Positions 26,001 through 38,593 of a stretch of DNA of 54,723 bases are shown here, in pieces. Below the pieces are notes generated by a model. It was not told the DNA's origin. It ran no database searches and worked only from the letters and a program-made list of their open reading frames with translations. The DNA comes from Plasmopara viticola (Eukaryota; Oomycota; Peronosporomycetes; Peronosporales; Peronosporaceae): contig MBPM02000231.1 of NCBI GenBank assembly GCA_001695595.3, positions 1-54,723 on the forward strand, in the 5' to 3' direction. A program made the translations under genes and the position numbers. Positions within the stretch are counted from its first letter, which is position 1, and the number at the start of each line of letters is the position of its first letter.

Positions 26001-29000
26001 ATCATTCTGTTGGAGCGCGGAGACGTTGTACGGCAACAGATACGTCCTTTCTATCGCTCTAGACATGCACAGATGCAATAGAGCCCCAACGAAGTGTATA
26101 ATCATTCTGTTGGAGCGCGAGACGTTGTACGGCAACGATACGTCCTTTCTATCGCTCTAGACATGCACAGATGCAATAGAGCCCCAACGAAGTGTATAAT
26201 CATTCTGTTGGAGCGCGGAGACGTTGTACGGCAACAGATACGTCCTTTCTATCGCTCTAGACATGCACAGATGCAATAGAGCCCCAACGAAGTGTATAAT
26301 CATTCTGTTGGAGCGCGAGACGTTGTACGGCAACAGATACGTCCTTTCTATCGCTCTAGACATGCACAGATGCAATAGAGCCCCAACGAAGTGTATAATC
26401 ATTCTGTTGGAGCGCGGAGACGTTGTACGGCAACGATACGTCCTTTCTATCGCTCTAGACATGCACAGATGCAATAGAGCCCCAACGAAGTGTATAATCA
26501 TTCTGTTGGAGCGCGGAGACGTTGTACGGCAACGATACGTCCTTTCTATCGCTCTAGACATGCACAGATGCAATAGAGCCCCAACGAAGTGTATAATCAT
26601 TCTGTTGGAGCGCGGAGACGTTGTACGGCAACGATACGTCCTTTCTATCGCTCTAGACATGCACAGATGCAATAGAGCCCCAACGAAGTGTATAATCATT
26701 CTGTTGGAGCGCGGAGACGTTGTACGGCAACAGATACGTCCTTTCTATCGCTCTAGACATGCACAGATGCAATAGAGCCCCAACGAAGTGTATAATCATT
26801 CTGTTGGAGCGCGAGACGTTGTACGGCAACAGATACGTCCTTTCTATCGCTCTAGACATGCACAGATGCAATAGAGCCCCAACGAAGTGTATAATCATTC
26901 TGTTGGAGCGCGGAGACGTTGTACGGCAACGATACGTCCTTTCTATCGCTCTAGACATGCACAGATGCAATAGAGCCCCAACGAAGTGTATAATCATTCT
27001 GTTGGAGCGCGAGACGTTGTACGGCAACGATACGTCCTTTCTATCGCTCTAGACATGCACAGATGCAATAGAGCCCCAACGAAGTGTATAATCATTCTGT
27101 TGGAGCGCGAGACGTTGTACGGCAACGATACGTCCTTTCTATCGCTCTAGACATGCACAGATGCAATAGAGCCCCAACGAAGTGTATAATCATTCTGTTG
27201 GAGCGCGAGACGTTGTACGGCAACAGATACGTCCTTTCTATCGCTCTAGACATGCACAGATGCAATAGAGCCCCAACGAAGTGTATAATCATTCTGTTGG
27301 AGCGCGAGACGTTGTACGGCAACAGATACGTCCTTTCTATCGCTCTAGACATGCACAGATGCAATAGAGCCCCAACGAAGTGTATAATCATTCTGTTGGA
27401 GCGCGAGACGTTGTACGGCAACAGATACGTCCTTTCTATCGCTCTAGACATGCACAGATGCAATAGAGCCCCAACGAAGTGTATAATCATTCTGTTGGAG
27501 CGCGGAGACGTTGTACGGCAACGATACGTCCTTTCTATCGCTCTAGACATGCACAGATGCAATAGAGCCCCAACGAAGTGTATAATCATTCTGTTGGAGC
27601 GCGAGACGTTGTACGGCAACGATACGTCCTTTCTATCGCTCTAGACATGCACAGATGCAATAGAGCCCCAACGAAGTGTATAATCATTCTGTTGGAGCGC
27701 GAGACGTTGTACGGCAACAGATACGTCCTTTCTATCGCTCTAGACATGCACAGATGCAATAGAGCCCCAACGAAGTGTATAATCATTCTGTTGGAGCGCG
27801 AGACGTTGTACGGCAACAGATACGTCCTTTCTATCGCTCTAGACATGCACAGATGCAATAGAGCCCCAACGAAGTGTATAATCATTCTGTTGGAGCGCGA
27901 GACGTTGTACGGCAACGATACGTCCTTTCTATCGCTCTAGACATGCACAGATGCAATAGAGCCCCAACGAAGTGTATAATCATTCTGTTGGAGCGCGGAG
28001 ACGTTGTACGGCAACAGATACGTCCTTTCTATCGCTCTAGACATGCACAGATGCAATAGAGCCCCAACGAAGTGTATAATCATTCTGTTGGAGCGCGGAG
28101 ACGTTGTACGGCAACAGATACGTCCTTTCTATCGCTCTAGACATGCACAGATGCAATAGAGCCCCAACGAAGTGTATAATCATTCTGTTGGAGCGCGGAG
28201 ACGTTGTACGGCAACGATACGTCCTTTCTATCGCTCTAGACATGCACAGATGCAATAGAGCCCCAACGAAGTGTATAATCATTCTGTTGGAGCGCGGAGA
28301 CGTTGTACGGCAACAGATACGTCCTTTCTATCGCTCTAGACATGCACAGATGCAATAGAGCCCCAACGAAGTGTATAATCATTCTGTTGGAGCGCGAGAC
28401 GTTGTACGGCAACGATACGTCCTTTCTATCGCTCTAGACATGCACAGATGCAATAGAGCCCCAACGAAGTGTATAATCATTCTGTTGGAGCGCGGAGACG
28501 TTGTACGGCAACAGATACGTCCTTTCTATCGCTCTAGACATGCACAGATGCAATAGAGCCCCAACGAAGTGTATAATCATTCTGTTGGAGCGCGAGACGT
28601 TGTACGGCAACGATACGTCCTTTCTATCGCTCTAGACATGCACAGATGCAATAGAGCCCCAACGAAGTGTATAATCATTCTGTTGGAGCGCGAGACGTTG
28701 TACGGCAACGATACGTCCTTTCTATCGCTCTAGACATGCACAGATGCAATAGAGCCCCAACGAAGTGTATAATCATTCTGTTGGAGCGCGGAGACGTTGT
28801 ACGGCAACGATACGTCCTTTCTATCGCTCTAGACATGCACAGATGCAATAGAGCCCCAACGAAGTGTATAATCATTCTGTTGGAGCGCGAGACGTTGTAC
28901 GGCAACGATACGTCCTTTCTATCGCTCTAGACATGCACAGATGCAATAGAGCCCCAACGAAGTGTATAATCATTCTGTTGGAGCGCGAGACGTTGTACGG

Positions 29001-32000
29001 CAACAGATACGTCCTTTCTATCGCTCTAGACATGCACAGATGCAATAGAGCCCCAACGAAGTGTATAATCATTCTGTTGGAGCGCGGAGACGTTGTACGG
29101 CAACAGATACGTCCTTTCTATCGCTCTAGACATGCACAGATGCAATAGAGCCCCAACGAAGTGTATAATCATTCTGTTGGAGCGCGAGACGTTGTACGGC
29201 AACAGATACGTCCTTTCTATCGCTCTAGACATGCACAGATGCAATAGAGCCCCAACGAAGTGTATAATCATTCTGTTGGAGCGCGGAGACGTTGTACGGC
29301 AACAGATACGTCCTTTCTATCGCTCTAGACATGCACAGATGCAATAGAGCCCCAACGAAGTGTATAATCATTCTGTTGGAGCGCGGAGACGTTGTACGGC
29401 AACAGATACGTCCTTTCTATCGCTCTAGACATGCACAGATGCAATAGAGCCCCAACGAAGTGTATAATCATTCTGTTGGAGCGCGAGACGTTGTACGGCA
29501 ACAGATACGTCCTTTCTATCGCTCTAGACATGCACAGATGCAATAGAGCCCCAACGAAGTGTATAATCATTCTGTTGGAGCGCGGAGACGTTGTACGGCA
29601 ACGATACGTCCTTTCTATCGCTCTAGACATGCACAGATGCAATAGAGCCCCAACGAAGTGTATAATCATTCTGTTGGAGCGCGGAGACGTTGTACGGCAA
29701 CAGATACGTCCTTTCTATCGCTCTAGACATGCACAGATGCAATAGAGCCCCAACGAAGTGTATAATCATTCTGTTGGAGCGCGAGACGTTGTACGGCAAC
29801 GATACGTCCTTTCTATCGCTCTAGACATGCACAGATGCAATAGAGCCCCAACGAAGTGTATAATCATTCTGTTGGAGCGCGAGACGTTGTACGGCAACAG
29901 ATACGTCCTTTCTATCGCTCTAGACATGCACAGATGCAATAGAGCCCCAACGAAGTGTATAATCATTCTGTTGGAGCGCGAGACGTTGTACGGCAACAGA
30001 TACGTCCTTTCTATCGCTCTAGACATGCACAGATGCAATAGAGCCCCAACGAAGTGTATAATCATTCTGTTGGAGCGCGAGACGTTGTACGGCAACGATA
30101 CGTCTTTCTATCGCTCTAGACATGCACAGATGCAATAGAGCCCCAACGAAGTGTATAATCATTCTGTTGGAGCGCGGAGACGTTGTACGGCAACAGATAC
30201 GTCCTTTCTATCGCTCTAGACATGCACAGATGCAATAGAGCCCCAACGAAGTGTATAATCATTCTGTTGGAGCGCGGAGACGTTGTACGGCAACAGATAC
30301 GTCCTTTCTATCGCTCTAGACATGCACAGATGCAATAGAGCCCCAACGAAGTGTATAATCATTCTGTTGGAGCGCGGAGACGTTGTACGGCAACGATACG
30401 TCCTTTCTATCGCTCTAGACATGCACAGATGCAATAGAGCCCCAACGAAGTGTATAATCATTCTGTTGGAGCGCGGAGACGTTGTACGGCAACAGATACG
30501 TCCTTTCTATCGCTCTAGACATGCACAGATGCAATAGAGCCCCAACGAAGTGTATAATCATTCTGTTGGAGCGCGGAGACGTTGTACGGCAACGATACGT
30601 CCTTTCTATCGCTCTAGACATGCACAGATGCAATAGAGCCCCAACGAAGTGTATAATCATTCTGTTGGAGCGCGGAGACGTTGTACGGCAACAGATACGT
30701 CCTTTCTATCGCTCTAGACATGCACAGATGCAATAGAGCCCCAACGAAGTGTATAATCATTCTGTTGGAGCGCGGAGACGTTGTACGGCAACGATACGTC
30801 CTTTCTATCGCTCTAGACATGCACAGATGCAATAGAGCCCCAACGAAGTGTATAATCATTCTGTTGGAGCGCGGAGACGTTGTACGGCAACGATACGTCC
30901 TTTCTATCGCTCTAGACATGCACAGATGCAATAGAGCCCCAACGAAGTGTATAATCATTCTGTTGGAGCGCGAGACGTTGTACGGCAACGATACGTCCTT
31001 TCTATCGCTCTAGACATGCACAGATGCAATAGAGCCCCAACGAAGTGTATAATCATTCTGTTGGAGCGCGAGACGTTGTACGGCAACAGATACGTCCTTT
31101 CTATCGCTCTAGACATGCACAGATGCAATAGAGCCCCAACGAAGTGTATAATCATTCTGTTGGAGCGCGAGACGTTGTACGGCAACGATACGTCCTTTCT
31201 ATCGCTCTAGACATGCACAGATGCAATAGAGCCCCAACGAAGTGTATAATCATTCTGTTGGAGCGCGGAGACGTTGTACGGCAACATACGTCCTTTCTAT
31301 CGCTCTAGACATGCACAGATGCAATAGAGCCCCAACGAAGTGTATAATCATTCTGTTGGAGCGCGAGACGTTGTACGGCAACAGATACGTCCTTTCTATC
31401 GCTCTAGACATGCACAGATGCAATAGAGCCCCAACGAAGTGTATAATCATTCTGTTGGAGCGCGGAGACGTTGTACGGCAACAGATACGTCCTTTCTATC
31501 GCTCTAGACATGCACAGATGCAATAGAGCCCCAACGAAGTGTATAATCATTCTGTTGGAGCGCGAGACGTTGTACGGCAACAGATACGTCCTTTCTATCG
31601 CTCTAGACATGCACAGATGCAATAGAGCCCCAACGAAGTGTATAATCATTCTGTTGGAGCGCGGACGTTGTACGGCAACGATACGTCTTTCTATCGCTCT
31701 AGACATGCACAGATGCAATAGAGCCCCAACGAAGTGTATAATCATTCTGTTGGAGCGCGAGACGTTGTACGGCAACAGATACGTCCTTTCTATCGCTCTA
31801 GACATGCACAGATGCAATAGAGCCCCAACGAAGTGTATAATCATTCTGTTGGAGCGCGAGACGTTGTACGGCAACGATACGTCCTTTCTATCGCTCTAGA
31901 CATGCACAGATGCAATAGAGCCCCAACGAAGTGTATAATCATTCTGTTGGAGCGCGGAGACGTTGTACGGCAACAGATACGTCCTTTCTATCGCTCTAGA

Positions 32001-35000
32001 CATGCACAGATGCAATAGAGCCCCAACGAAGTGTATAATCATTCTGTTGGAGCGCGGAGACGTTGTACGGCAACAGATACGTCCTTTCTATCGCTCTAGA
32101 CATGCACAGATGCAATAGAGCCCCAACGAAGTGTATAATCATTCTGTTGGAGCGCGAGACGTTGTACGGCAACGATACGTCCTTTCTATCGCTCTAGACA
32201 TGCACAGATGCAATAGAGCCCCAACGAAGTGTATAATCATTCTGTTGGAGCGCGGAGACGTTGTACGGCAACAGATACGTCCTTTCTATCGCTCTAGACA
32301 TGCACAGATGCAATAGAGCCCCAACGAAGTGTATAATCATTCTGTTGGAGCGCGAGACGTTGTACGGCAACAGATACGTCCTTTCTATCGCTCTAGACAT
32401 GCACAGATGCAATAGAGCCCCAACGAAGTGTATAATCATTCTGTTGGCGCGGAGACGTTGTACGGCAACGATACGTCCTTTCTATCGCTCTAGACATGCA
32501 CAGATGCAATAGAGCCCCAACGAAGTGTATAATCATTCTGTTGGAGCGCGAGACGTTGTACGGCAACATACGTCCTTTCTATCGCTCTAGACATGCACAG
32601 ATGCAATAGAGCCCCAACGAAGTGTATAATCATTCTGTTGGAGCGCGAGACGTTGTACGGCAACGATACGTCCTTTCTATCGCTCTAGACATGCACAGAT
32701 GCAATAGAGCCCCAACGAAGTGTATAATCATTCTGTTGGAGCGCGAGACGTTGTACGGCAACGATACGTCCTTTCTATCGCTCTAGACATGCACAGATGC
32801 AATAGAGCCCCAACGAAGTGTATAATCATTCTGTTGGAGCGCGAGACGTTGTACGGCAACAGATACGTCCTTTCTATCGCTCTAGACATGCACAGATGCA
32901 ATAGAGCCCCAACGAAGTGTATAATCATTCTGTTGGAGCGCGGAGACGTTGTACGGCAACAGATACGTCCTTTCTATCGCTCTAGACATGCACAGATGCA
33001 ATAGAGCCCCAACGAAGTGTATAATCATTCTGTTGGAGCGCGAGACGTTGTACGGCAACAGATACGTCCTTTCTATCGCTCTAGACATGCACAGATGCAA
33101 TAGAGCCCCAACGAAGTGTATAATCATTCTGTTGGAGCGCGGAGACGTTGTACGGCAACGATACGTCCTTTCTATCGCTCTAGACATGCACAGATGCAAT
33201 AGAGCCCCAACGAAGTGTATAATCATTCTGTTGGAGCGCGAGACGTTGTACGGCAACAGATACGTCCTTTCTATCGCTCTAGACATGCACAGATGCAATA
33301 GAGCCCCAACGAAGTGTATAATCATTCTGTTGGAGCGCGAGACGTTGTACGGCAACAGATACGTCCTTTCTATCGCTCTAGACATGCACAGATGCAATAG
33401 AGCCCCAACGAAGTGTATAATCATTCTGTTGGAGCGCGAGACGTTGTACGGCAACGATACGTCCTTTCTATCGCTCTAGACATGCACAGATGCAATAGAG
33501 CCCCAACGAAGTGTATAATCATTCTGTTGGAGCGCGAGACGTTGTACGGCAACGATACGTCCTTTCTATCGCTCTAGACATGCACAGATGCAATAGAGCC
33601 CCAACGAAGTGTATAATCATTCTGTTGGAGCGCGGAGACGTTGTACGGCAACGATACGTCCTTTCTATCGCTCTAGACATGCACAGATGCAATAGAGCCC
33701 CAACGAAGTGTATAATCATTCTGTTGGAGCGCGAGACGTTGTACGGCAACGATACGTCTTTCTATCGCTCTAGACATGCACAGATGCAATAGAGCCCCAA
33801 CGAAGTGTATAATCATTCTGTTGGAGCGCGGAGACGTTGTACGGCAACGATACGTCCTTTCTATCGCTCTAGACATGCACAGATGCAATAGAGCCCCAAC
33901 GAAGTGTATAATCATTCTGTTGGAGCGCGAGACGTTGTACGGCAACGATACGTCCTTTCTATCGCTCTAGACATGCACAGATGCAATAGAGCCCCAACGA
34001 AGTGTATAATCATTCTGTTGGAGCGCTGAGACGTTGTACGGCAACAGATACGTCCTTTCTATCGCTCTAGACATGCACAGATGCAATAGAGCCCCAACGA
34101 AGTGTATAATCATTCTGTTGGAGCGCGGAGACGTTGTACGGCAACGATACGTCCTTTCTATCGCTCTAGACATGCACAGATGCAATAGAGCCCCAACGAA
34201 GTGTATAATCATTCTGTTGGAGCGCTGAGACGTTGTACGGCAAAAATACGTCCTTTCTATCGCTCTAGACATGCACAGATGCAATAGAGCCCCAACGAAG
34301 TGTATAATCATTCTGTTGGAGCGCGGAGACGTTGTACGGCAACAGATACGTCCTTTCTATCGCTCTAGACATGCACAGATGCAATAGAGCCCCAACGAAG
34401 TGTATAATCATTCTGTTGGAGCGCGAGACGTTGTACGGCAAGATACGTCCTTTCTATCGCTCTAGACATGCACAGATGCAATAGAGCCCCAACGAAGTGT
34501 ATAATCATTCTGTTGGAGCGCGAGACGTTGTACGGCAACAGATACGTCCTTTCTATCGCTCTAGACATGCACAGATGCAATAGAGCCCCAACGAAGTGTA
34601 TAATCATTCTGTTGGAGCGCGAGACGTTGTACGGCAACGATACGTCCTTTCTATCGCTCTAGACATGCACAGATGCAATAGAGCCCCAACGAAGTGTATA
34701 ATCATTCTGTTGGAGCGCGGAGACGTTGTACGGCAACAGATACGTCCTTTCTATCGCTCTAGACATGCACAGATGCAATAGAGCCCCAACGAAGTGTATA
34801 ATCATTCTGTTGGAGCGCGGAGACGTTGTACGGCAACAGATACGTCCTTTCTATCGCTCTAGACATGCACAGATGCAATAGAGCCCCAACGAAGTGTATA
34901 ATCATTCTGTTGGAGCGCGAGACGTTGTACGGCAACATACGTCCTTTCTATCGCTCTAGACATGCACAGATGCAATAGAGCCCCAACGAAGTGTATAATC

Positions 35001-35800
35001 ATTCTGTTGGAGCGCGGAGACGTTGTACGGCAACGATACGTCCTTTCTATCGCTCTAGACATGCACAGATGCAATAGAGCCCCAACGAAGTGTATAATCA
35101 TTCTGTTGGAGCGCGAGACGTTGTACGGCAACAGATACGTCCTTTCTATCGCTCTAGACATGCACAGATGCAATAGAGCCCCAACGAAGTGTATAATCAT
35201 TCTGTTGGAGCGCGAGACGTTGTACGGCAACGATACGTCCTTTCTATCGCTCTAGACATGCACAGATGCAATAGAGCCCCAACGAAGTGTATAATCATTC
35301 TGTTGGAGCGCGAGACGTTGTACGGCAACAGATACGTCCTTTCTATCGCTCTAGACATGCACAGATGCAATAGAGCCCCAACGAAGTGTATAATCATTCT
35401 GTTGGAGCGCGAGACGTTGTACGGCAACATACGTCTTTCTATCGCTCTAGACATGCACAGATGCAATAGAGCCCCAACGAAGTGTATAATCATTCTGTTG
35501 GAGCGCGGAGACGTTGTACGGCAACAGATACGTCCTTTCTATCGCTCTAGACATGCACAGATGCAATAGAGCCCCAACGAAGTGTATAATCATTCTGTTG
35601 GAGCGCGAGACGTTGTACGGCAACAGATACGTCCTTTCTATCGCTCTAGACATGCACAGATGCAATAGAGCCCCAACGAAGTGTATAATCATTCTGTTGG
35701 AGCGCGGAGACGTTGTACGGCAACAGATACGTCCTTTCTATCGCTCTAGACATGCACAGATGCAATAGAGCCCCAACGAAGTGTATAATCATTCTGTTGG

Positions 35801-37331
35801 AGCGAGACGTTGTACGGCAACGATACGTCCTTTCTATCGCTCTAGACATGCACAGATGCAATAGAGCCCCAACGAAGTGTATAATCATTCTGTTGGAGCG
35901 GAGACGTTGTACGGCAACATACGTCTTTCTATCGCTCTAGACATGCACAGATGCAATAGAGCCCCAACGAAGTGTATAATCATTCTGTTGGAGCGCGAGA
36001 CGTTGTACGGCAACAGATACGTCCTTTCTATCGCTCTAGACATGCACAGATGCAATAGAGCCCAACGAAGTGTATAATCATTCTGTTGGAGCGGAGACGT
36101 TGTACGGCAACGATACGTCCTTTCTATCGCTCTAGACATGCACAGATGCAATAGAGCCCCAACGAAGTGTATAATCATTCTGTTGGAGCGGAGACGTTGT
36201 ACGGCAAGATACGTCCTTTCTATCGCTCTAGACATGCACAGATGCAATAGAGCCCCAACGAAGTGTATAATCATTCTGTTGGAGCGCGAGACGTTGTACG
36301 GCAACAGATACGTCCTTTCTATCGCTCTAGACATGCACAGATGCAATAGAGCCCCAACGAAGTGTATAATCATTCTGTTGGAGCGCGGAGACGTTGTACG
36401 GCAACATACGTCCTTTCTATCGCTCTAGACATGCACAGATGCAATAGAGCCCCAACGAAGTGTATAATCATTCTGTTGGAGCGCGGAGACGTTGTACGGC
36501 AACAGATACGTCCTTTCTATCGCTCTAGACATGCACAGATGCAATAGAGCCCAACGAAGTGTATAATCATTCTGTTGGAGCGCGAGACGTTGTACGGCAA
36601 ATACGTCCTTTCTATCGCTCTAGACATGCACAGATGCAATAGAGCCCCAACGAAGTGTATAATCATTCTGTTGGAGCGCGAGACGTTGTACGGCAACAGA
36701 TACGTCCTTTCTATCGCTCTAGACATGCACAGATGCAATAGAGCCCCAACGAAGTGTATAATCATTCTGTTGGAGCGCGGAGACGTTGTACGGCAACGGA
36801 TACGTCCTTTCTATCGCTCTAGACATGCACAGATGCAATAGAGCCCCAACGAAGTGTATAATCATTCTGTTGGAGCGCGAGACGTTGTACGGCAACATAC
36901 GTCCTTTCTATCGCTCTAGACATGCACAGATGCAATAGAGCCCCAACGAAGTGTATAATCATTCTGTTGGAGCGCGGAGACGTTGTACGGCAACAGATAC
37001 GTCCTTTCTATCGCTCTAGACATGCACAGATGCAATAGAGCCCCAACGAAGTGTATAATCATTCTGTTGGAGCGCTGAGACGTTGTACGGCAACGATACG
37101 TCCTTTCTATCGCTCTAGACATGCACAGATGCAATAGAGCCCCAACGAAGTGTATAATCATTCTGTTGGAGCGCGGAGACGTTGTACGGCAACAGATACG
37201 TCTTTCTATCGCTCTAGACATGCACAGATGCAATAGAGCCCCAACGAAGTGTATAATCATTCTGTTGGAGCGATGAGACGTTGTACGGCAACGGATACGT
37301 CCTTTTATCGCTCTAGACATGCACAGATGCA
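35801..37331. repeat. Fraying edge of the homogenised core
   Basis: About 15 core-type copies with a raised frequency of small defects: GGAGCGAGACG (near 35,803), GGAGCGGAGACG (near 35,897, 36,091 and 36,187), GAGCCCAACG with one C missing (36,059; 36,548), GGCAAATACG (36,597), GCGCTGAG (37,073), GCGATGAG with CCTTTTATCG (37,270-37,310). Substitutions remain few. This marks the right boundary of efficient homogenisation. Confidence 0.8.
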
Positions 37332-38593
37332 ATAGAGCCCAACGAAGTGTATGCAATCAATTCATTCTGTTGGAGCGCGAGACGTTGTACGGCAACGATA
37401 CGTCCTTTCTATCGCTCTAGACATGCACAGATGCAATAGAGCCCCAACGAAGTGTATAATCATTCTGTTGGAGCGCGGAGACGTTGTACGGCCAAAAATA
37501 CGTCCTTTCTATCGCTCTAGACATGCACAGATGCAATAGAGCCCCAACGAAGTGTAGAATCATTCTGTTGGAGCGCGGAGACGTTGTACGGCAACGGATA
37601 CGTCTTTCTATCGCTCTAGACATGCACAGATGCAATAGAGCCCCAACGAAGTGTATAATCATTCTGTTGGAGCGCGGAGACGTTGTACGGCAACGGATAC
37701 GTCTTTTGTATCGCTCTAGACATGCACAGATGCAATAGAGCCCCAACGAAGTGTATAATCATTCTGTTGGAGCGGGGAGACGTTGTACGGCAACGGATAC
37801 GTCTTTTCTATCGCTCTAGACATGCACAGATGCAATAGAGCCCCAACGAAGTGTATAATCATTCTGTTGGAGCGCGGAGACGTTGTACGGCAACAGATAC
37901 GTCCTTTCTATCGCTCTAGACATGCACAGATGCAATAGAGCCCCAACGAAGTGTATAATCATTCTGTTGGAGCGCGGAGACGTTGTACGATACGTCTTTC
38001 TATCGCTCAAGACATGCACAGATGGAATAGAGCCCCAACGAAGTGTATAATCATTCTGTTGGAGCGCGGAGACGTTGTACGGCAGACATGCACAGATGCA
38101 CGTACGTATCGCTCTATCATGCACGTGTGTTGGAGCGCGGAGACGTTGTACGGCAACGGATACGTTTTTTGTATCGCTCTAGACATGCACAGATGCAATA
38201 GAGCCCCAACGAAGTGTATAATAATTCTGTTGGAGCGCGGAGACGTTGTACGGCAACAGATACGTTCTTTCTATCGCTCAGACATACAGATGGAATAGAG
38301 CCCCAACGAAGTGTATAATCATTCTGTTGGAGCGGTGAGACGTTGTACGGCAACAGATACGTCCTTTCTATCGCTCTAGACATGCACAGATGCAATAGAG
38401 CCCCAACGAAGTGTATAATCATTCTGTTGAAGCGCGGAGACGTTGTACGGCAACAGATACGTCCTTTCTATCGCTCTAGACATGCATAGATGCAATAGAG
38501 CCCCAACGAAGTGTAAAATCATTCTGTTGGAGCGCGGAGACGTTGTACGGCACAGATACGTCCTTTCTATCGCTCTAGACATGCACAGATGCA
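37332..38593. repeat. Transition zone between subfamilies A and B
   Basis: About 13 monomers mixing core-type copies with new markers: GGCCAAAAATACG (37,491), GTGTAGAATC (37,553), TCTTTTGTATCG (37,702), GAGCGGGGAG (37,771), GCTCAAGACATG (38,006), GCGGTGAGACG (38,333), GTTGAAGCG (38,426) and CATGCATAGATG (38,482). The first copy carries an extra segment, GTATGCAATCAATTCATTCTG, where others have GTATAATCATTCTG. One copy (38,027 onwards) is scrambled and listed separately. The change from core to diverged array takes just over 1 kb. Confidence 0.82.
38084..38130. repeat. Scrambled monomer junction
   Basis: After TTGTACGGCA the sequence skips to GACATGCACAGATGCA, then runs CGTACGTATCGCTCTATCATGC, then ACGTGTGTTGGAGCGCGG. 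At least three joins between non-adjacent parts of the unit occur within about 50 bp: loss of the CAGATACG-CTCTA part, loss of CCTTTCT, and loss of the start of the next copy. No foreign sequence is needed to explain it. Confidence 0.8.

Larger units (their letters stand above)
12503..35800. repeat. Main homogenised subfamily A block
   Basis: About 235 copies, the most uniform part of the window. Nearly all copies fall in four length classes set by two indel sites. State A has GCGCGGAG with CAACAGATACG (100 bp), B has GCGCGAG with CAACAGATACG (99), C has GCGCGGAG with CAACGATACG (99), and D has both short forms (98). Rare states include CAACGGATACG (15,534; 16,230; 25,144), CAAAAATACG (15,931; 18,113; 34,241), GCGCTGAG (17,498; 21,470; 34,025; 34,223) and the double deletion near 17,205. 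Low substitution with four recombining indel states suggests recent expansion and continuing exchange. Confidence 0.95.

Noticed and set aside
38084..38130. Insertion of foreign DNA
   Set aside because: The segment is explained by several deletions and joins of satellite pieces (GACATGCACAG, TACGTATCGCTCT, TGTTGGAGCGCGG).
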